Counted from the stretch's first letter, positions 7,931-16,010 are shown. The stretch: 19,094 bases of DNA from Pelobacter sp. UBA6812 (GCA_002452265.1 DKEW01000073.1:50734-69827), one strand, 5' to 3'. Made by a program: numbers and translations. The notes: generated by a model not told the origin, from the sequence alone.

Positions 7931-8038
7931 CATCCATTGCGGCATGATGCGTTTTTAAATGTGAAAAAGGTGAATGAATCAACATTCGACAGACATAAAG
8001 AGCGCGACCCCCTTGGCCTTTGTTCCGCAGGATCACTT

Positions 8039-10612
8039 TTAAATGGGGCGGCAAGAGGATTCGCCCAATAAAGGTTTCTGCGCCTGGAATTTATTGATCA
8101 CTTTTTCCAGGTCGGATATGGAAAAGGGTTTGGTAACGACCTCGCTGAAACCGGCTTCAAGGAGTTTTTTCCGTGTTCCATCCATGGCATGGGCCGTTAT
8201 CGCCACGATGGGAATATCCCTGTTGAGCTTGGCTTCAGCATACTTGCGGATGCACTGGGTAGCGGTGATACCATCCATCTCGGGCATGGATACATCCATT
8301 AACACCAGGTCGAAAGACTCTGTCTCCAACAGGCGCAAGGCATCCACGCCATTATCGACGGTGGCAGGGTTGCAGCCTAGCTTCTGCAAAATGGTGACGA
8401 TCAGGTGCCGATTCAGGTGGTCGTCTTCCGCAACCAGGATTCTATAACCATCGTAAACCACCTCGTCATTCTTCTGGGCAAGGCTCTGCCACTTCAGATC
8501 CGGTTCCTCACCGGGATCCGGCAAACCGAGTCGCACGGTAAAATGAAAAGATGCGCCTCCCTCGGGGTTGTTCTCCGCCCAGATCCGACCATCCATCATG
8601 GTGACCAATTTCTTGCAAATGGCCAGCCCCAAGCCCGTACCACCGTACTTGCGGGTGGTGGAAGGATCCGCTTGGGTAAATGGCTGAAAAATCATATTGG
8701 TCATCTCGGACGACAATCCAAAGCCGGTATCCTGGATCGAGAATCTGACCATGACATGGTCGTCGACAGCGCTTTCCAGAGCGGCCCGGATGGTAATTTT
8801 ACCTTTTTCGGTAAACTTGATGGCATTGGAAATCAAATTGGAAAAGACCTGCTCCAGGCGCAAGACATCACCGACCAGAACCGGCGGCAACCCGTCTTGC
8901 AGATCCAAGGTACAGTCGAGCCCTTTAGCTTCGAACCGGGGACGGTACAGGTTCAGTACTGCTTCGATGGCCGACGCCAGGATAAAACTTTCACGGTTGA
9001 TCTCCAGCTTTCCCGCCTCGATTTTGGAAAAATCCAGGATGTCATCGAGAATCGACATAAGATTCTCTGCGGAAGTTTTCAGAATACGCAGAAACTCCTG
9101 CTGTTTGGATGAAAGGGGGCTGATTTCAAGAAGTTGAACCGTGGCAAAAATACCGGTCATCGGTGTGCGAATTTCGTGACTCATGTTGGCCAGAAATAGC
9201 GATTTGGCCTCAGTGGCGGCATTGGCATTTTTAAGTGCTACTTTGAGTTCTCTTTCTTTTTCTTTGATCTCAGAGATATCCGTAAAAACGCCGAGAAAAC
9301 CACCCACCGAGCCGTCTGCCAGATAATAGACGTTGAGACTAAATAACGACACCTCTCGTCCACCGCTACTTAAAACTGACGACTGGCGCACAGAAGGCTT
9401 TCTGGTTGACAGTGCTTCTTCCTTCATTTTACAGTACTCCCGATAGTCAGCTTTAGACATATGGGGAAATTCTGAAAAATCTCGGTTTAAATAGTCTTCG
9501 ACTTCTGGGCCATAGTGGCGGGAAAGCTTGTTGTTGACTCCCAGCAGCTGATCATCCCGGGATACATAGAATATACCACCGGGCATAGCATCTAGTAACT
9601 GGTTTGTAAAATAATGCTGGTCTTTCAATTTTTTATTACTGGCAATTTCCTTTTCTAGTACAATTTTGGTCATTTCAATCTGTCGGGTGTATAAGCAACT
9701 GACCATATAGAAGGCAATCGCTAAAAAATAGATTAAAATATCAATATCAAAACCAATAATATACCAGGCAAATAGCGGATATACCAGAAAGTAGAGACCA
9801 TTCTTCCCGGTAGCCGTCTTCTTTTTTTCTTTTCTGGCGGTCAATTGGGTGACCGAATTATGATCAAAATAAACGCCCCCAATGGCAATCATAAGCACAC
9901 CTGTCTGATAGGCCAGTTCGATTAAATCACCCTGATAAATCATATTGGAATAGATGGCACTGATTAAATCTGTCCAACTAACAATGGCAAAACCAATCAG
10001 GCTTATTTTATGACCAATGGTAATGGCCCGTTCTTTAAAATAAAGCCAGTTTAAAAGCAAAAATCCCTGAACAAAAAGGCTGAGTCCTAAATAAAAAAAA
10101 GAGAAAATCGTCGCCAGATCTCCAGAAATCATCAGCGACCAAGGTAGACCAGGCTCGGGTTTAAAAAATATCAACCAGAAGCTAATTCCCATACAGACAA
10201 CGACCGTCATTAAATCGGCGATGACCTGAAATTGGCTGGTTTTCTTTGTCACAAAACCATAAAGCCCGGCAATGGTAGCTAGAATCAAAATCCGACTGAT
10301 GGCAAAAAATACGACTTCAAAGCTAAACAAAGCGATTTGTTGATAGTTTCCCATGAAAACAACCATTTCCCCCATCATGGCAAAAACATCAGCTAAGAAC
10401 CAGGCTAAAAAACCATAAGAAACAATTTTTTTCACTGATTGGTTAACTTCAATCAGCGGTGCAAAAAAGCGCATCGATAACCAGGCAAAAAGGGCCGCCC
10501 CAGGCTTTAGCAGTATCACCAGAGCATGGTTCCCCAGCGGAAAGGTCAGCAGATAGACCACGGCATAAATGATGATCAGACTGATAAATATTTTTTTATA
10601 TTTTTCTTGCAT
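8039..10612 (-). CDS. Hybrid sensor histidine kinase (membrane sensor-PAS-HisKA-HATPase-REC), compositionally chimeric
   Basis: This 857-residue protein starts with a multi-helix membrane region (about residues 8-305), then a linker helix and a PAS domain at about 336-450. HisKA follows with the phosphoacceptor His479 in ANMSHEIRTPM. The HATPase_c domain carries the N box (NLISNAIKF, Asn596), DTGFGL (628-633) and GGTGLGLAI (657-665). A receiver domain has the acidic pair Asp730/Asp731, phosphoacceptor Asp773 (LMDVSMPEMDG) and Lys828. All catalytic residues are present, so it could work as a phosphorelay kinase. The ATG is preceded by AGGGGAAG. The N-terminal half is AT-rich like the genes after it, while the kinase and receiver half is GC-richer like the genes before it. 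The switch is near 9130-9260, next to the conserved His motif. It may be a true domain recombinant or an assembly artefact. No cognate response regulator gene is nearby. Confidence 0.85.
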   Translation of the reverse strand: MQEKYKKIFISLIIIYAVVYLLTFPLGNHALVILLKPGAALFAWLSMRFFAPLIEVNQSVKKIVSYGFLAWFLADVFAMMGEMVVFMGNYQQIALFSFEVVFFAISRILILATIAGLYGFVTKKTSQFQVIADLMTVVVCMGISFWLIFFKPEPGLPWSLMISGDLATIFSFFYLGLSLFVQGFLLLNWLYFKERAITIGHKISLIGFAIVSWTDLISAIYSNMIYQGDLIELAYQTGVLMIAIGGVYFDHNSVTQLTARKEKKKTATGKNGLYFLVYPLFAWYIIGFDIDILIYFLAIAFYMVSCLYTRQIEMTKIVLEKEIASNKKLKDQHYFTNQLLDAMPGGIFYVSRDDQLLGVNNKLSRHYGPEVEDYLNRDFSEFPHMSKADYREYCKMKEEALSTRKPSVRQSSVLSSGGREVSLFSLNVYYLADGSVGGFLGVFTDISEIKEKERELKVALKNANAATEAKSLFLANMSHEIRTPMTGIFATVQLLEISPLSSKQQEFLRILKTSAENLMSILDDILDFSKIEAGKLEINRESFILASAIEAVLNLYRPRFEAKGLDCTLDLQDGLPPVLVGDVLRLEQVFSNLISNAIKFTEKGKITIRAALESAVDDHVMVRFSIQDTGFGLSSEMTNMIFQPFTQADPSTTRKYGGTGLGLAICKKLVTMMDGRIWAENNPEGGASFHFTVRLGLPDPGEEPDLKWQSLAQKNDEVVYDGYRILVAEDDHLNRHLIVTILQKLGCNPATVDNGVDALRLLETESFDLVLMDVSMPEMDGITATQCIRKYAEAKLNRDIPIVAITAHAMDGTRKKLLEAGFSEVVTKPFSISDLEKVINKFQAQKPLLGESSCRPI

Positions 10613-10654
10613 CTTTCTTCCCCCTATTCTGCAATGATCGCTACTTTTTCTTTT

Positions 10655-10663
10655 ATTATATCA
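10655..10663 (-). promoter_or_regulatory. Extended -10 promoter of the sensor kinase gene
   Basis: Read on the minus strand this is TGATATAAT, an extended -10 element (TG-N-TATAAT), about 40 bases before the kinase ATG. The hexamer 17 bases upstream is a poor -35, which is usual for extended -10 promoters. It lies on the AT-rich side of the presumed junction. Confidence 0.6.
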
Positions 10664-10741
10664 TCATAATTCACTATGTGATAGTATGAAATGACCTTTC
10701 AAGCAGACGACAGCATTTTCTTTTCGCAATTTCCGCTATAA

Positions 10742-10775
10742 ATAAAAAGACTGCAAAAGATTATCCTTTGCAGTC
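10742..10775 (-). terminator. Intrinsic terminator of the leuC-leuD operon
   Basis: On the minus strand the stem GACTGCAAA (10775-10767) pairs with TTTGCAGTC (10757-10749) around a short loop, followed directly by five T residues. It lies about 35 bases after the leuD stop, between leuD and the kinase promoter, so the kinase is transcribed separately. Confidence 0.85.
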
Positions 10776-10810
10776 CTTAGTAAAATCACATAATCGCGTG
10801 TCAGGTGAGT

Positions 10811-11332
10811 TTAATAATTCTTATCAGCATAGCCAACCCAGCCGCCTTCTTTAACCAGGGTTTTGTCAAATTCGCCAACCTTGAAATCAATGGTTTCGGA
10901 TTTGCCATCAGCTTGAATGACAATCTGGTTACTATCTACATCGACTGCCATGGTCACTTCTTTGCCGGCATAGTTTAAAAACAAATTGTCGATGGTTTCC
11001 TTGGGCAGTTCAATAGCGAACATCCCGCAGTTGTACATATTCTGCCTAAATATTCGGGCAAAGCTTTCGGCAATCACCACGTTGATGCCATTGACTTCCA
11101 GAGCCCAGGGTGCATGTTCGCGCGACGAACCACAACCAAAGTTTTCGCGGGTCACAATCACTGCCTTATCCTGGGTGTCAGCCCGGGCAAAGCCTGGCAG
11201 CACCAGATCCTCTAACAGATTCGGTTTTAGAGCCTCTTTGGTAATTTCAGTCAGGTATTTGGCCGGGATAATCTCATCGGTGTTAATATCGCTGCGATCT
11301 AAAAATAATACGTTTCCTTTAAATGTCTTCAT
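10811..11332 (-). CDS. leuD: 3-isopropylmalate dehydratase small subunit (LeuD-like)
   Basis: This 173-residue swivel-domain subunit of an aconitase-family hydro-lyase pairs with the large subunit encoded 14 bases upstream. The hallmark NFGCGSSREHAPWAL is at residues 64-78, and SFARIFRQNMYNCGM follows at about 90-104. DINTDEIIPAKYL near the N-terminus opens the substrate-selecting loop. In leucine biosynthesis it would isomerise 2- to 3-isopropylmalate. The loop after Tyr-Leu reads TEITKEAL, unlike the patterns I know for either isopropylmalate or homoaconitate enzymes. A 2,3-dimethylmalate dehydratase or other 2-alkylmalate role, as in Eubacterium nicotinate breakdown, is therefore possible. 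The ATG has AAAGGGG upstream. A terminator follows the gene. Confidence 0.8.
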   Translation of the reverse strand: MKTFKGNVLFLDRSDINTDEIIPAKYLTEITKEALKPNLLEDLVLPGFARADTQDKAVIVTRENFGCGSSREHAPWALEVNGINVVIAESFARIFRQNMYNCGMFAIELPKETIDNLFLNYAGKEVTMAVDVDSNQIVIQADGKSETIDFKVGEFDKTLVKEGGWVGYADKNY

Positions 11333-11346
11333 GTCGTTCCCCCTTT

Positions 11347-12633
11347 CTAAGCCTTGAATAATAAAGAATTTACAATCGTTCCGGCAAGAGCTGCCGCCGC
11401 CGCGGATGCTGGGCTCATCAAATGAACCATCCCGCCCTTACCCATTCGGCCATTAAAATTACGGTTGGTGGTGGAAGCACAGACTTCACCTTCAGCCAGC
11501 ACCCCGTTGCTCATGCCCAGACAAGCACCACAGGTGGGATTGGTAACACAGAAACCGGCATCCTGGAAAATTTCGATGATGCCTTCTTTTAAGGCCATCG
11601 AATAAATAGCTGGAGTAGCTGGACTGACAATGGCACGGACGTTATCGCTGATTTTTTTGCCTCTTAGAACCTCAGCAGCGATGCGCAGATCTTCAATCCG
11701 GCCATTGGTGCAACTGCCGATGTAGATCTGATCGACTTTGGTGCCGGACACCTCGGCCACAGTACGGACTTGATCCGGCTTGAAACCAACGGTAACCATC
11801 GGTTGCAGTTCCGAGACATTGTATTCCAGCACCCGTTCGTACTCGGCATCAACATCGGAAACCCATTTGGAATAATCAGCCAGGGCGTCTGCTTTGGTGG
11901 CAAATTCGTCCTGAATGAAATCCCAGAGATAATCGACTGTCGTCATATCCGGATAGCAGATCCCGCAGGTGCCACCAGCTTCGATGGCCATATTGCAAAG
12001 GGTCATTCGTGATTCCATCGACATCGCATCTACCACTGGACCAGTAAATTCAATGACCATATTAGTAGCGCCGTTAACAGTCAGTTCTTTGATGATAAAA
12101 AGGATCAGATCCTTGGCGTAAACGCCGGGTTTTAATGTACCCGTGAGGACAATTTTAATGGTTTTAGGAAAATGGAAGGCACAGACTCCTTTTAAGATCC
12201 CAACTTCCAGATCAGTCGTACCAATCCCGGCAGCAAAGGCCCCAAAGGCTCCATGGGTACAGGTATGGGAGTCTCCCATGATGATCGTATAACCTGGCCG
12301 GACAAATCCCTTTTCCGGGAAGATCGCATGACAAACGCCATTTTTGCCGATATCGAAAAAGTCTTTAATCTCATGTCGTCTGGCCCAGTCCCTAAGGATC
12401 TTTCCCTGTGCCGCGGTTTTTGAATCTTTGGCTGGGGTTACATGATCAATGACGGCCTTGATCTTGGTGGGGTCAAAAACCCGATCCATCCCTCGAGCCA
12501 TGAGATCGGTGATGGCAATTGGAGTAGTGATTTCGTGACAGAAAACCCGGTCCAGTTTTAATACATGTGTATCTGGAAACGGCTCATCTACCCGATGTGC
12601 ATCAAATATTTTTTCTGCTATTGTCTTACCCAT
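11347..12633 (-). CDS. leuC: 3-isopropylmalate dehydratase large subunit (LeuC-like)
   Basis: This is a 428-residue iron-sulfur subunit of the short, archaeal/clostridial LeuC type. Three cysteines for the [4Fe-4S] cluster are present: Cys308 in IGSCTNGR, and Cys368 and Cys371 in PTCGACLG. The substrate/metal motif MGDSHTCTHGAFGAFAAGIG is at about 119-138, and the tail NRNFNGRMG binds substrate. The start has an ideal AAGGAG site. The family interconverts 2- and 3-isopropylmalate. Neither leuA nor leuB is adjacent, so the pathway cannot be confirmed from context, and relatives acting on homoaconitate or dimethylmalate look very similar. It is the first gene of a two-gene operon with leuD. A promoter and a divergently encoded MerR regulator lie upstream. 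Confidence 0.85.
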   Translation of the reverse strand: MGKTIAEKIFDAHRVDEPFPDTHVLKLDRVFCHEITTPIAITDLMARGMDRVFDPTKIKAVIDHVTPAKDSKTAAQGKILRDWARRHEIKDFFDIGKNGVCHAIFPEKGFVRPGYTIIMGDSHTCTHGAFGAFAAGIGTTDLEVGILKGVCAFHFPKTIKIVLTGTLKPGVYAKDLILFIIKELTVNGATNMVIEFTGPVVDAMSMESRMTLCNMAIEAGGTCGICYPDMTTVDYLWDFIQDEFATKADALADYSKWVSDVDAEYERVLEYNVSELQPMVTVGFKPDQVRTVAEVSGTKVDQIYIGSCTNGRIEDLRIAAEVLRGKKISDNVRAIVSPATPAIYSMALKEGIIEIFQDAGFCVTNPTCGACLGMSNGVLAEGEVCASTTNRNFNGRMGKGGMVHLMSPASAAAAALAGTIVNSLLFKA

Positions 12634-12684
12634 TTTAATCTCCTTCTTATGAAAGCTTTCTTAATTTCAATATGAATACTATCT

Positions 12685-12713
12685 ATTATGACATAAAGCT
12701 GTAAATAGATCAA
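12685..12713 (-). promoter_or_regulatory. Sigma-A-type promoter of leuC-leuD
   Basis: On the minus strand TTGATC (12713-12708), a 17-base spacer and CATAAT (12690-12685) with an upstream TG form a good promoter, giving a leader of about 45 bases before the leuC ATG. No T-box or attenuator-like structure fits in such a short leader. Confidence 0.6.
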
Positions 12714-12784
12714 TAAACCTGAAAAAAATCAATCTTGATCGTTGAGAAATTCGAATTAAAATGAAATCTTTTTTAATTTATCGC

Positions 12785-12815
12785 TTGACTCTAACCTAAG
12801 GTCATAGCTTATGAT
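12785..12815 (+). promoter_or_regulatory. MerR-type promoter with 19-bp spacer and embedded dyad
   Basis: TTGACT (12785-12790) and TATGAT (12810-12815) are separated by 19 bases, the over-long spacing that MerR-family activators correct by twisting DNA. The spacer region holds the 19-base dyad CTCTAACCTAAGGTCATAG (12789-12807), with ACCT/AGGT arms about a central A and matching CT/AG ends. This is the expected place and geometry for the product of the gene directly downstream, so autoregulation is likely. Confidence 0.8.
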
Positions 12816-12866
12816 AGAATCAGGTAAGGCAAAGCCAAACCAAAAACATTCAGCAAGGAGACGAAA

Positions 12867-13601
12867 ATGAAAATGACGGTTAAGGAAGTGGCAACGCTTA
12901 CCGGAGTCAGTGTGCGCACCCTTCACTACTACCATCGTGAGGGAATTCTGATTCCCAGTGAGATCACACAAAATAAGTATCGATACTACGACGCAACCAA
13001 TTTATCGCAGCTCCAGAATATCCTGTTCTTACGGGAGCTGGATTTTTCAATTCAAGAAATCAAAGGAATTCTGGCCAATCCCGATTATGATGAAATGGAT
13101 GCTTTTAAAAAACAGCGCCACTTACTGATGCTTAAACGACGCCGTCTGGACAAACTGATTGCCTTGCTGGAGCAAAAATTAGAAGGAGCAAAAAACATGA
13201 ATTTTAAACCATTTGATATGACCGAAATTGACGCGAACAAGAAGCAATATGAAACCGAGGTTAAACAGCGCTGGGGCAAAACTGGCGCCTACAGCCAAAG
13301 TCAGAAAAGAACCAAAAACTATACCCCTGAAAACTGGGAAGCAATCCACAACGAAGCAGAAGCCATTTATGCCGGTTTTGTCGCAAATATGGACAGGAAA
13401 TCCTCAGACCCGGCGGTTCAGGATCTGGTCGCCCAGTGGCAGGCCCACATCTCCCGGCACTACTACGACTGTACTAAAGAAATTCTATCCGGACTGGGGC
13501 TGATGTACATTCATGACGACCGGTTCAAGAAAAACATTGACACCCATGCTGAGGGCTTGGCCCAGTTTATGAGCGATGCCATTGGAATTTACACTGATTA
13601 A
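12867..13601 (+). CDS. MerR-family regulator with TipAS-like effector domain
   Basis: The 244-residue protein starts with a MerR winged helix-turn-helix: VKEVATLTGVSVRTLHYYHR at residues 5-24, then the wing around NKYRYYD. A dimerisation helix follows (about 75-110, FKKQRHLLMLKRRRLDKLI). The C-terminal half of about 115-244 looks like a TipAS domain (YTPENWEAIHNEAEAIY, SRHYYDCTKEILSGLGLMY, FAQFM-like end LAQFMSDAIG). In Streptomyces TipAL this domain traps thiopeptide antibiotics and activates transcription. Homologues in anaerobic Firmicutes are common and their ligands mostly unknown. The ATG has AAGGAGA upstream. The promoter carries the matching dyad. The gene is divergent from leuC, but the dyad lies over its own promoter, so control of leuCD is not indicated. 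No resistance gene is adjacent. Confidence 0.85.
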   Translation: MKMTVKEVATLTGVSVRTLHYYHREGILIPSEITQNKYRYYDATNLSQLQNILFLRELDFSIQEIKGILANPDYDEMDAFKKQRHLLMLKRRRLDKLIALLEQKLEGAKNMNFKPFDMTEIDANKKQYETEVKQRWGKTGAYSQSQKRTKNYTPENWEAIHNEAEAIYAGFVANMDRKSSDPAVQDLVAQWQAHISRHYYDCTKEILSGLGLMYIHDDRFKKNIDTHAEGLAQFMSDAIGIYTD

Positions 13602-13631
13602 TAGGGATTAGACCCCTAATATAATGTTTTT
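13602..13631 (+). terminator. Possible weak terminator after the MerR gene
   Basis: TAGGG (13602-13606) can pair with CCCTA (13614-13618), with further partial pairing outside, and five T residues follow at 13627-13631. The gap between stem and T-run makes it a weak candidate. Confidence 0.3.
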
Positions 13632-13996
13632 ACACTTATTTTATAGAACTATTTTGGGATTTTTCAACAATTTTTCCCGAGATGGTTCTTTTTATTTTTG
13701 CCAACTTCATTCCAATAATCGCTCCAGCCAATTATTTTTGCATTCTCAATGCTACTTATCCTCAAAATTTAACAACCACCACGAAATCTTCATAAAATCG
13801 TAAGCATCTGTTAACATAAAATTCACATTCATCTGTTATTATTAATTTATTCAATCGATTCCCTATCAATGAGAGACGATTGACCCCAATATAAATAATT
13901 AGTCCTTTAGTCAGTCACCTGAACTTTGCCGGAAATGAAAATCTAAAATAATAGCCAAACCGATTTGGCGGATTTAAAAAATAAAGGAGACTACAA
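13632..13996. other. AT-rich gene-free leader region of the 126-residue protein gene
   Basis: About 365 AT-rich bases without a supported gene. It contains an inverted repeat, TCAATCG near 13852 with CGATTGA near 13877, and a small dyad CCGATTTGGCGG shortly before the ribosome binding site AAAGGAG. A promoter is expected, but no single -35/-10 pair stands out. Confidence 0.35.
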
Positions 13997-14377
13997 ATGA
14001 ATCAGTTAATTTCAAACAACTTATTTTCTCTATCTGAACTTGAAAAAAAAGTGATTAATCTTAATCACTCACAGATTAAGCAACTCTTTGAACAACCGCA
14101 AAAAACCTGCATGAAATTCTTAAAAAGCCTCTGGACAGAAGTCGATATTGAAAGTCACTGTAAACTGACAACTATTGATTTTGATACGGTCAAACGAACC
14201 GAGGATATTTTGATTCCCGAAACCAATGACGCTCAATGTCATGAATGCCTCAAGGCCAGTAAACATAAACTCTCTGCATTTGAGCAACTATCTCTTTTTA
14301 ACTACAACCTAGCCATGAATGACTTTGGCGATGGTAAAATTAAAGAATCATTTTCCAGTTACGACCACTATTTATAG
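13997..14377 (+). CDS. Unrecognised 126-residue protein with a CHEC motif
   Basis: I do not recognise this protein. It has a clear AAAGGAG ribosome binding site before the ATG and ends in TAG. It sits between a long AT-rich leader and a terminator, so it is probably a real single gene. It is soluble, Lys/Asn/Ser-rich, and shows helical N-terminal stretches (LSELEKKVINLNHSQIKQL). Cys38 and Cys55 lie apart, and Cys81-His-Glu-Cys84 forms a CxxC pair that might bind metal or a redox partner. There is no signal peptide or membrane segment. It may be a lineage-specific small protein. Neighbours do not suggest a function. Confidence 0.6.
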   Translation: MNQLISNNLFSLSELEKKVINLNHSQIKQLFEQPQKTCMKFLKSLWTEVDIESHCKLTTIDFDTVKRTEDILIPETNDAQCHECLKASKHKLSAFEQLSLFNYNLAMNDFGDGKIKESFSSYDHYL

Positions 14378-14461
14378 CTTTTTCTTAGATCACTATTTAA
14401 AGCCTTCTCTTTCTTGTTGCATTAAGTAGAAGTATCAACAATTCACTCAATATTCCACGTA

Positions 14462-14494
14462 AAAGCCCCCCATTTTGTAATAATGGGAGGCTTT
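14462..14494. terminator. Bidirectional terminator between convergent genes
   Basis: AAAGCC-C-CCCATT pairs with AATGGG-A-GGCTTT around a short loop. On the minus strand the stem is followed by a T4 run, and on the plus strand by TTTAATT. It separates the 126-residue protein gene from the convergent MFS gene. Confidence 0.7.
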
Positions 14495-14535
14495 AATTGG
14501 TTATCTTTTAAGAAAACCGTTCTATTCTTAATGAT

Positions 14536-15720
14536 TCATACACCTTTTACCACTTCTGGTGCACTCGGTTTAAGTGGATTTATAAACAGATATAGAACAC
14601 AGAAGATGCCCAGAACAACCGTCCCCACCATGATCGGAGCTGTTACAGCGTCCCCAGTGATGGCTGCAATGGCGCCGATCCAGTAGGTTGATAAAAATCC
14701 AAACAAATTCATACTAGCCATAATCATTGATACACTTAAAGCCATTTGAGACGGTTTAACTGTCATCGAAATAATCATCATGTTGGCCGGTATCAGTGTC
14801 GACATGGCGATCCCTTCAAGAAAGACACCAAGTGTCAAAATAAATATATTTGAGGCAAATACGACCATAGCCAATCCGACAAAACCGAAGGCATAGCCCA
14901 CCGCCAGAATAAAGCGGCCGGAAACCTTAAATACTTTTCCAAAAATCGAGCCAGCGATCATCCCACCAATGGTCAAAAGTGCTAGGACAATCCCTGCAGT
15001 TGCCGTGTCTCCTAATCCCCGTTCAACAATCAGCGTGGACATATTAACCAACATGGGATAAATTGACAAAATGTAAAGGCCAAATACCAGTACGATAATA
15101 AACAGTTTAACCGGCAGTTTTTCTTTGGGAGCCGCCTGACTTTCAGCTGTAACTGGAATTGATGGTGGCTCTGGCAGGAAAAAGATTACAATAATCAGTG
15201 AAACAATACCCAGTGCATGCGGTAAAAAACTATAGTTCCAGCCGATCCCAGCAAAATAACCGCCCAAGAATTGGAGTACCATTCCGCCAATGTTCATAGA
15301 GAGTGTAACCATTCCTGTCATCGTTGCGACTTTGTCGCCTTCGTATACCCCCATAACCAATGAATTAGCCAAAGGCACCACCATTCCAAGACCTATCCCG
15401 AAGATGGCACGTTCTAGCAATATTACAGTAAAGTCAGTTGCAAAAAAGGGGGCTACACCGCCGAGTACAAAAAGCGACATCCCAAAAACTGCCAAAGTCC
15501 GGTATTTTACTTTGCTACCGGCTACGGATCCGGCAATCAGGGTAGCTGGAATAACAGTTAATGAGGGTAAGGTGGATACCAGCAGAAGCGTGGTAATGGG
15601 TAAATCCGAAAACTGCACAAAAATTGCATTAAGGGCAGGGGCAATGGTGCCGACACCCATTCCAAAAAATGCCATGGCCAAAATTGCAAAGGTTGAGATG
15701 GGTTTTACTGTTTGATTCAT
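14536..15720 (-). CDS. MFS transporter 1 (TetR-controlled exporter)
   Basis: The 394-residue protein has about 12 hydrophobic helices in two halves, joined by a polar loop near residues 185-205 (PPSIPVTAESQAAPKEKLP). This is the layout of a 12-helix major facilitator. Helix 1 starts at PISTFAILAMAFFGMGVG. The usual loop-2/3 basic motif is reduced to AGSVAGSKVKYRT, as in many drug/proton antiporters of anaerobic Firmicutes. The ATG follows an ideal GGAGG. It is transcribed divergently from a TetR regulator, and an AACCGGTT box lies at the transcription start of its promoter, so export of a compound sensed by that regulator is the likely role. Substrate cannot be told from sequence. The 5' leader is long (about 180 bases). 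Confidence 0.85.
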   Translation of the reverse strand: MNQTVKPISTFAILAMAFFGMGVGTIAPALNAIFVQFSDLPITTLLLVSTLPSLTVIPATLIAGSVAGSKVKYRTLAVFGMSLFVLGGVAPFFATDFTVILLERAIFGIGLGMVVPLANSLVMGVYEGDKVATMTGMVTLSMNIGGMVLQFLGGYFAGIGWNYSFLPHALGIVSLIIVIFFLPEPPSIPVTAESQAAPKEKLPVKLFIIVLVFGLYILSIYPMLVNMSTLIVERGLGDTATAGIVLALLTIGGMIAGSIFGKVFKVSGRFILAVGYAFGFVGLAMVVFASNIFILTLGVFLEGIAMSTLIPANMMIISMTVKPSQMALSVSMIMASMNLFGFLSTYWIGAIAAITGDAVTAPIMVGTVVLGIFCVLYLFINPLKPSAPEVVKGV

Positions 15721-15873
15721 TTTTTCCTCCTCTTAAATGAACTCAATATTCTTACGAAAAATGACTAATAAAGCAATTCCTCACCATTTCCTCCATTCCT
15801 TTTGTTGTCACCGTTTAAACGCATAATAGCAACATATTTACCATTTTAACGAGGATGCTTTTCGACTAATTCT

Positions 15874-15970
15874 CCCGGTTTAAATATTTTAACCGGTTCA
15901 GTATTTGTATTGTAATCGGTTTTTACGAATTGTCAACATATTTTAAATTAATTTAATTTGAACCGGTTCA
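15874..15970. promoter_or_regulatory. TetR operator cluster (AACCGGTT boxes)
   Basis: Two exact AACCGGTTCA boxes start at 15891 and 15961, and the second extends to the perfect 12-base palindrome TGAACCGGTTCA (15959-15970). Two degenerate boxes, CCCGGTTTAA near 15874 and AATCGGTTTT near 15914, lie around them. The first exact box covers the predicted start point of MFS transporter 1. The second lies 12 bases upstream of the tetR -35 box. A third related box precedes MFS transporter 2. Confidence 0.75.
15909..15936 (-). promoter_or_regulatory. Promoter of MFS transporter 1
   Basis: On the minus strand a perfect TTGACA (15936-15931) and TACAAT (15914-15909) are 16 bases apart. Transcription would start near 15902, and the AACCGGTT box follows at once, so a bound repressor would block initiation. 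Confidence 0.75.
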
Positions 15971-15981
15971 TTAAATTATAC

Positions 15982-16010
15982 TTGCATCCATCAACTAAAA
16001 ACGTTAAAAT
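15982..16010 (+). promoter_or_regulatory. Promoter of the tetR gene
   Basis: TTGCAT (15982-15987), a 17-base spacer and TAAAAT (16005-16010). The expected start near 16017 leaves a leader of about 30 bases to the ATG at 16050. The TGAACCGGTTCA palindrome lies immediately upstream of the -35 box. Confidence 0.6.

Noticed and set aside
6779..7945. A 388-codon open frame on the strand opposite pfk, longer than pfk itself.
   Set aside because: It is rich in His, Gln, Asp and Gly with no family resemblance, as expected from the mirror of a GC-rich gene. The pfk frame carries all catalytic motifs.
12634..12866. A leucine T-box or attenuator before leuC.
   Set aside because: The leader from the predicted promoter is only about 45 bases, and no T-box consensus or terminator hairpin is present.
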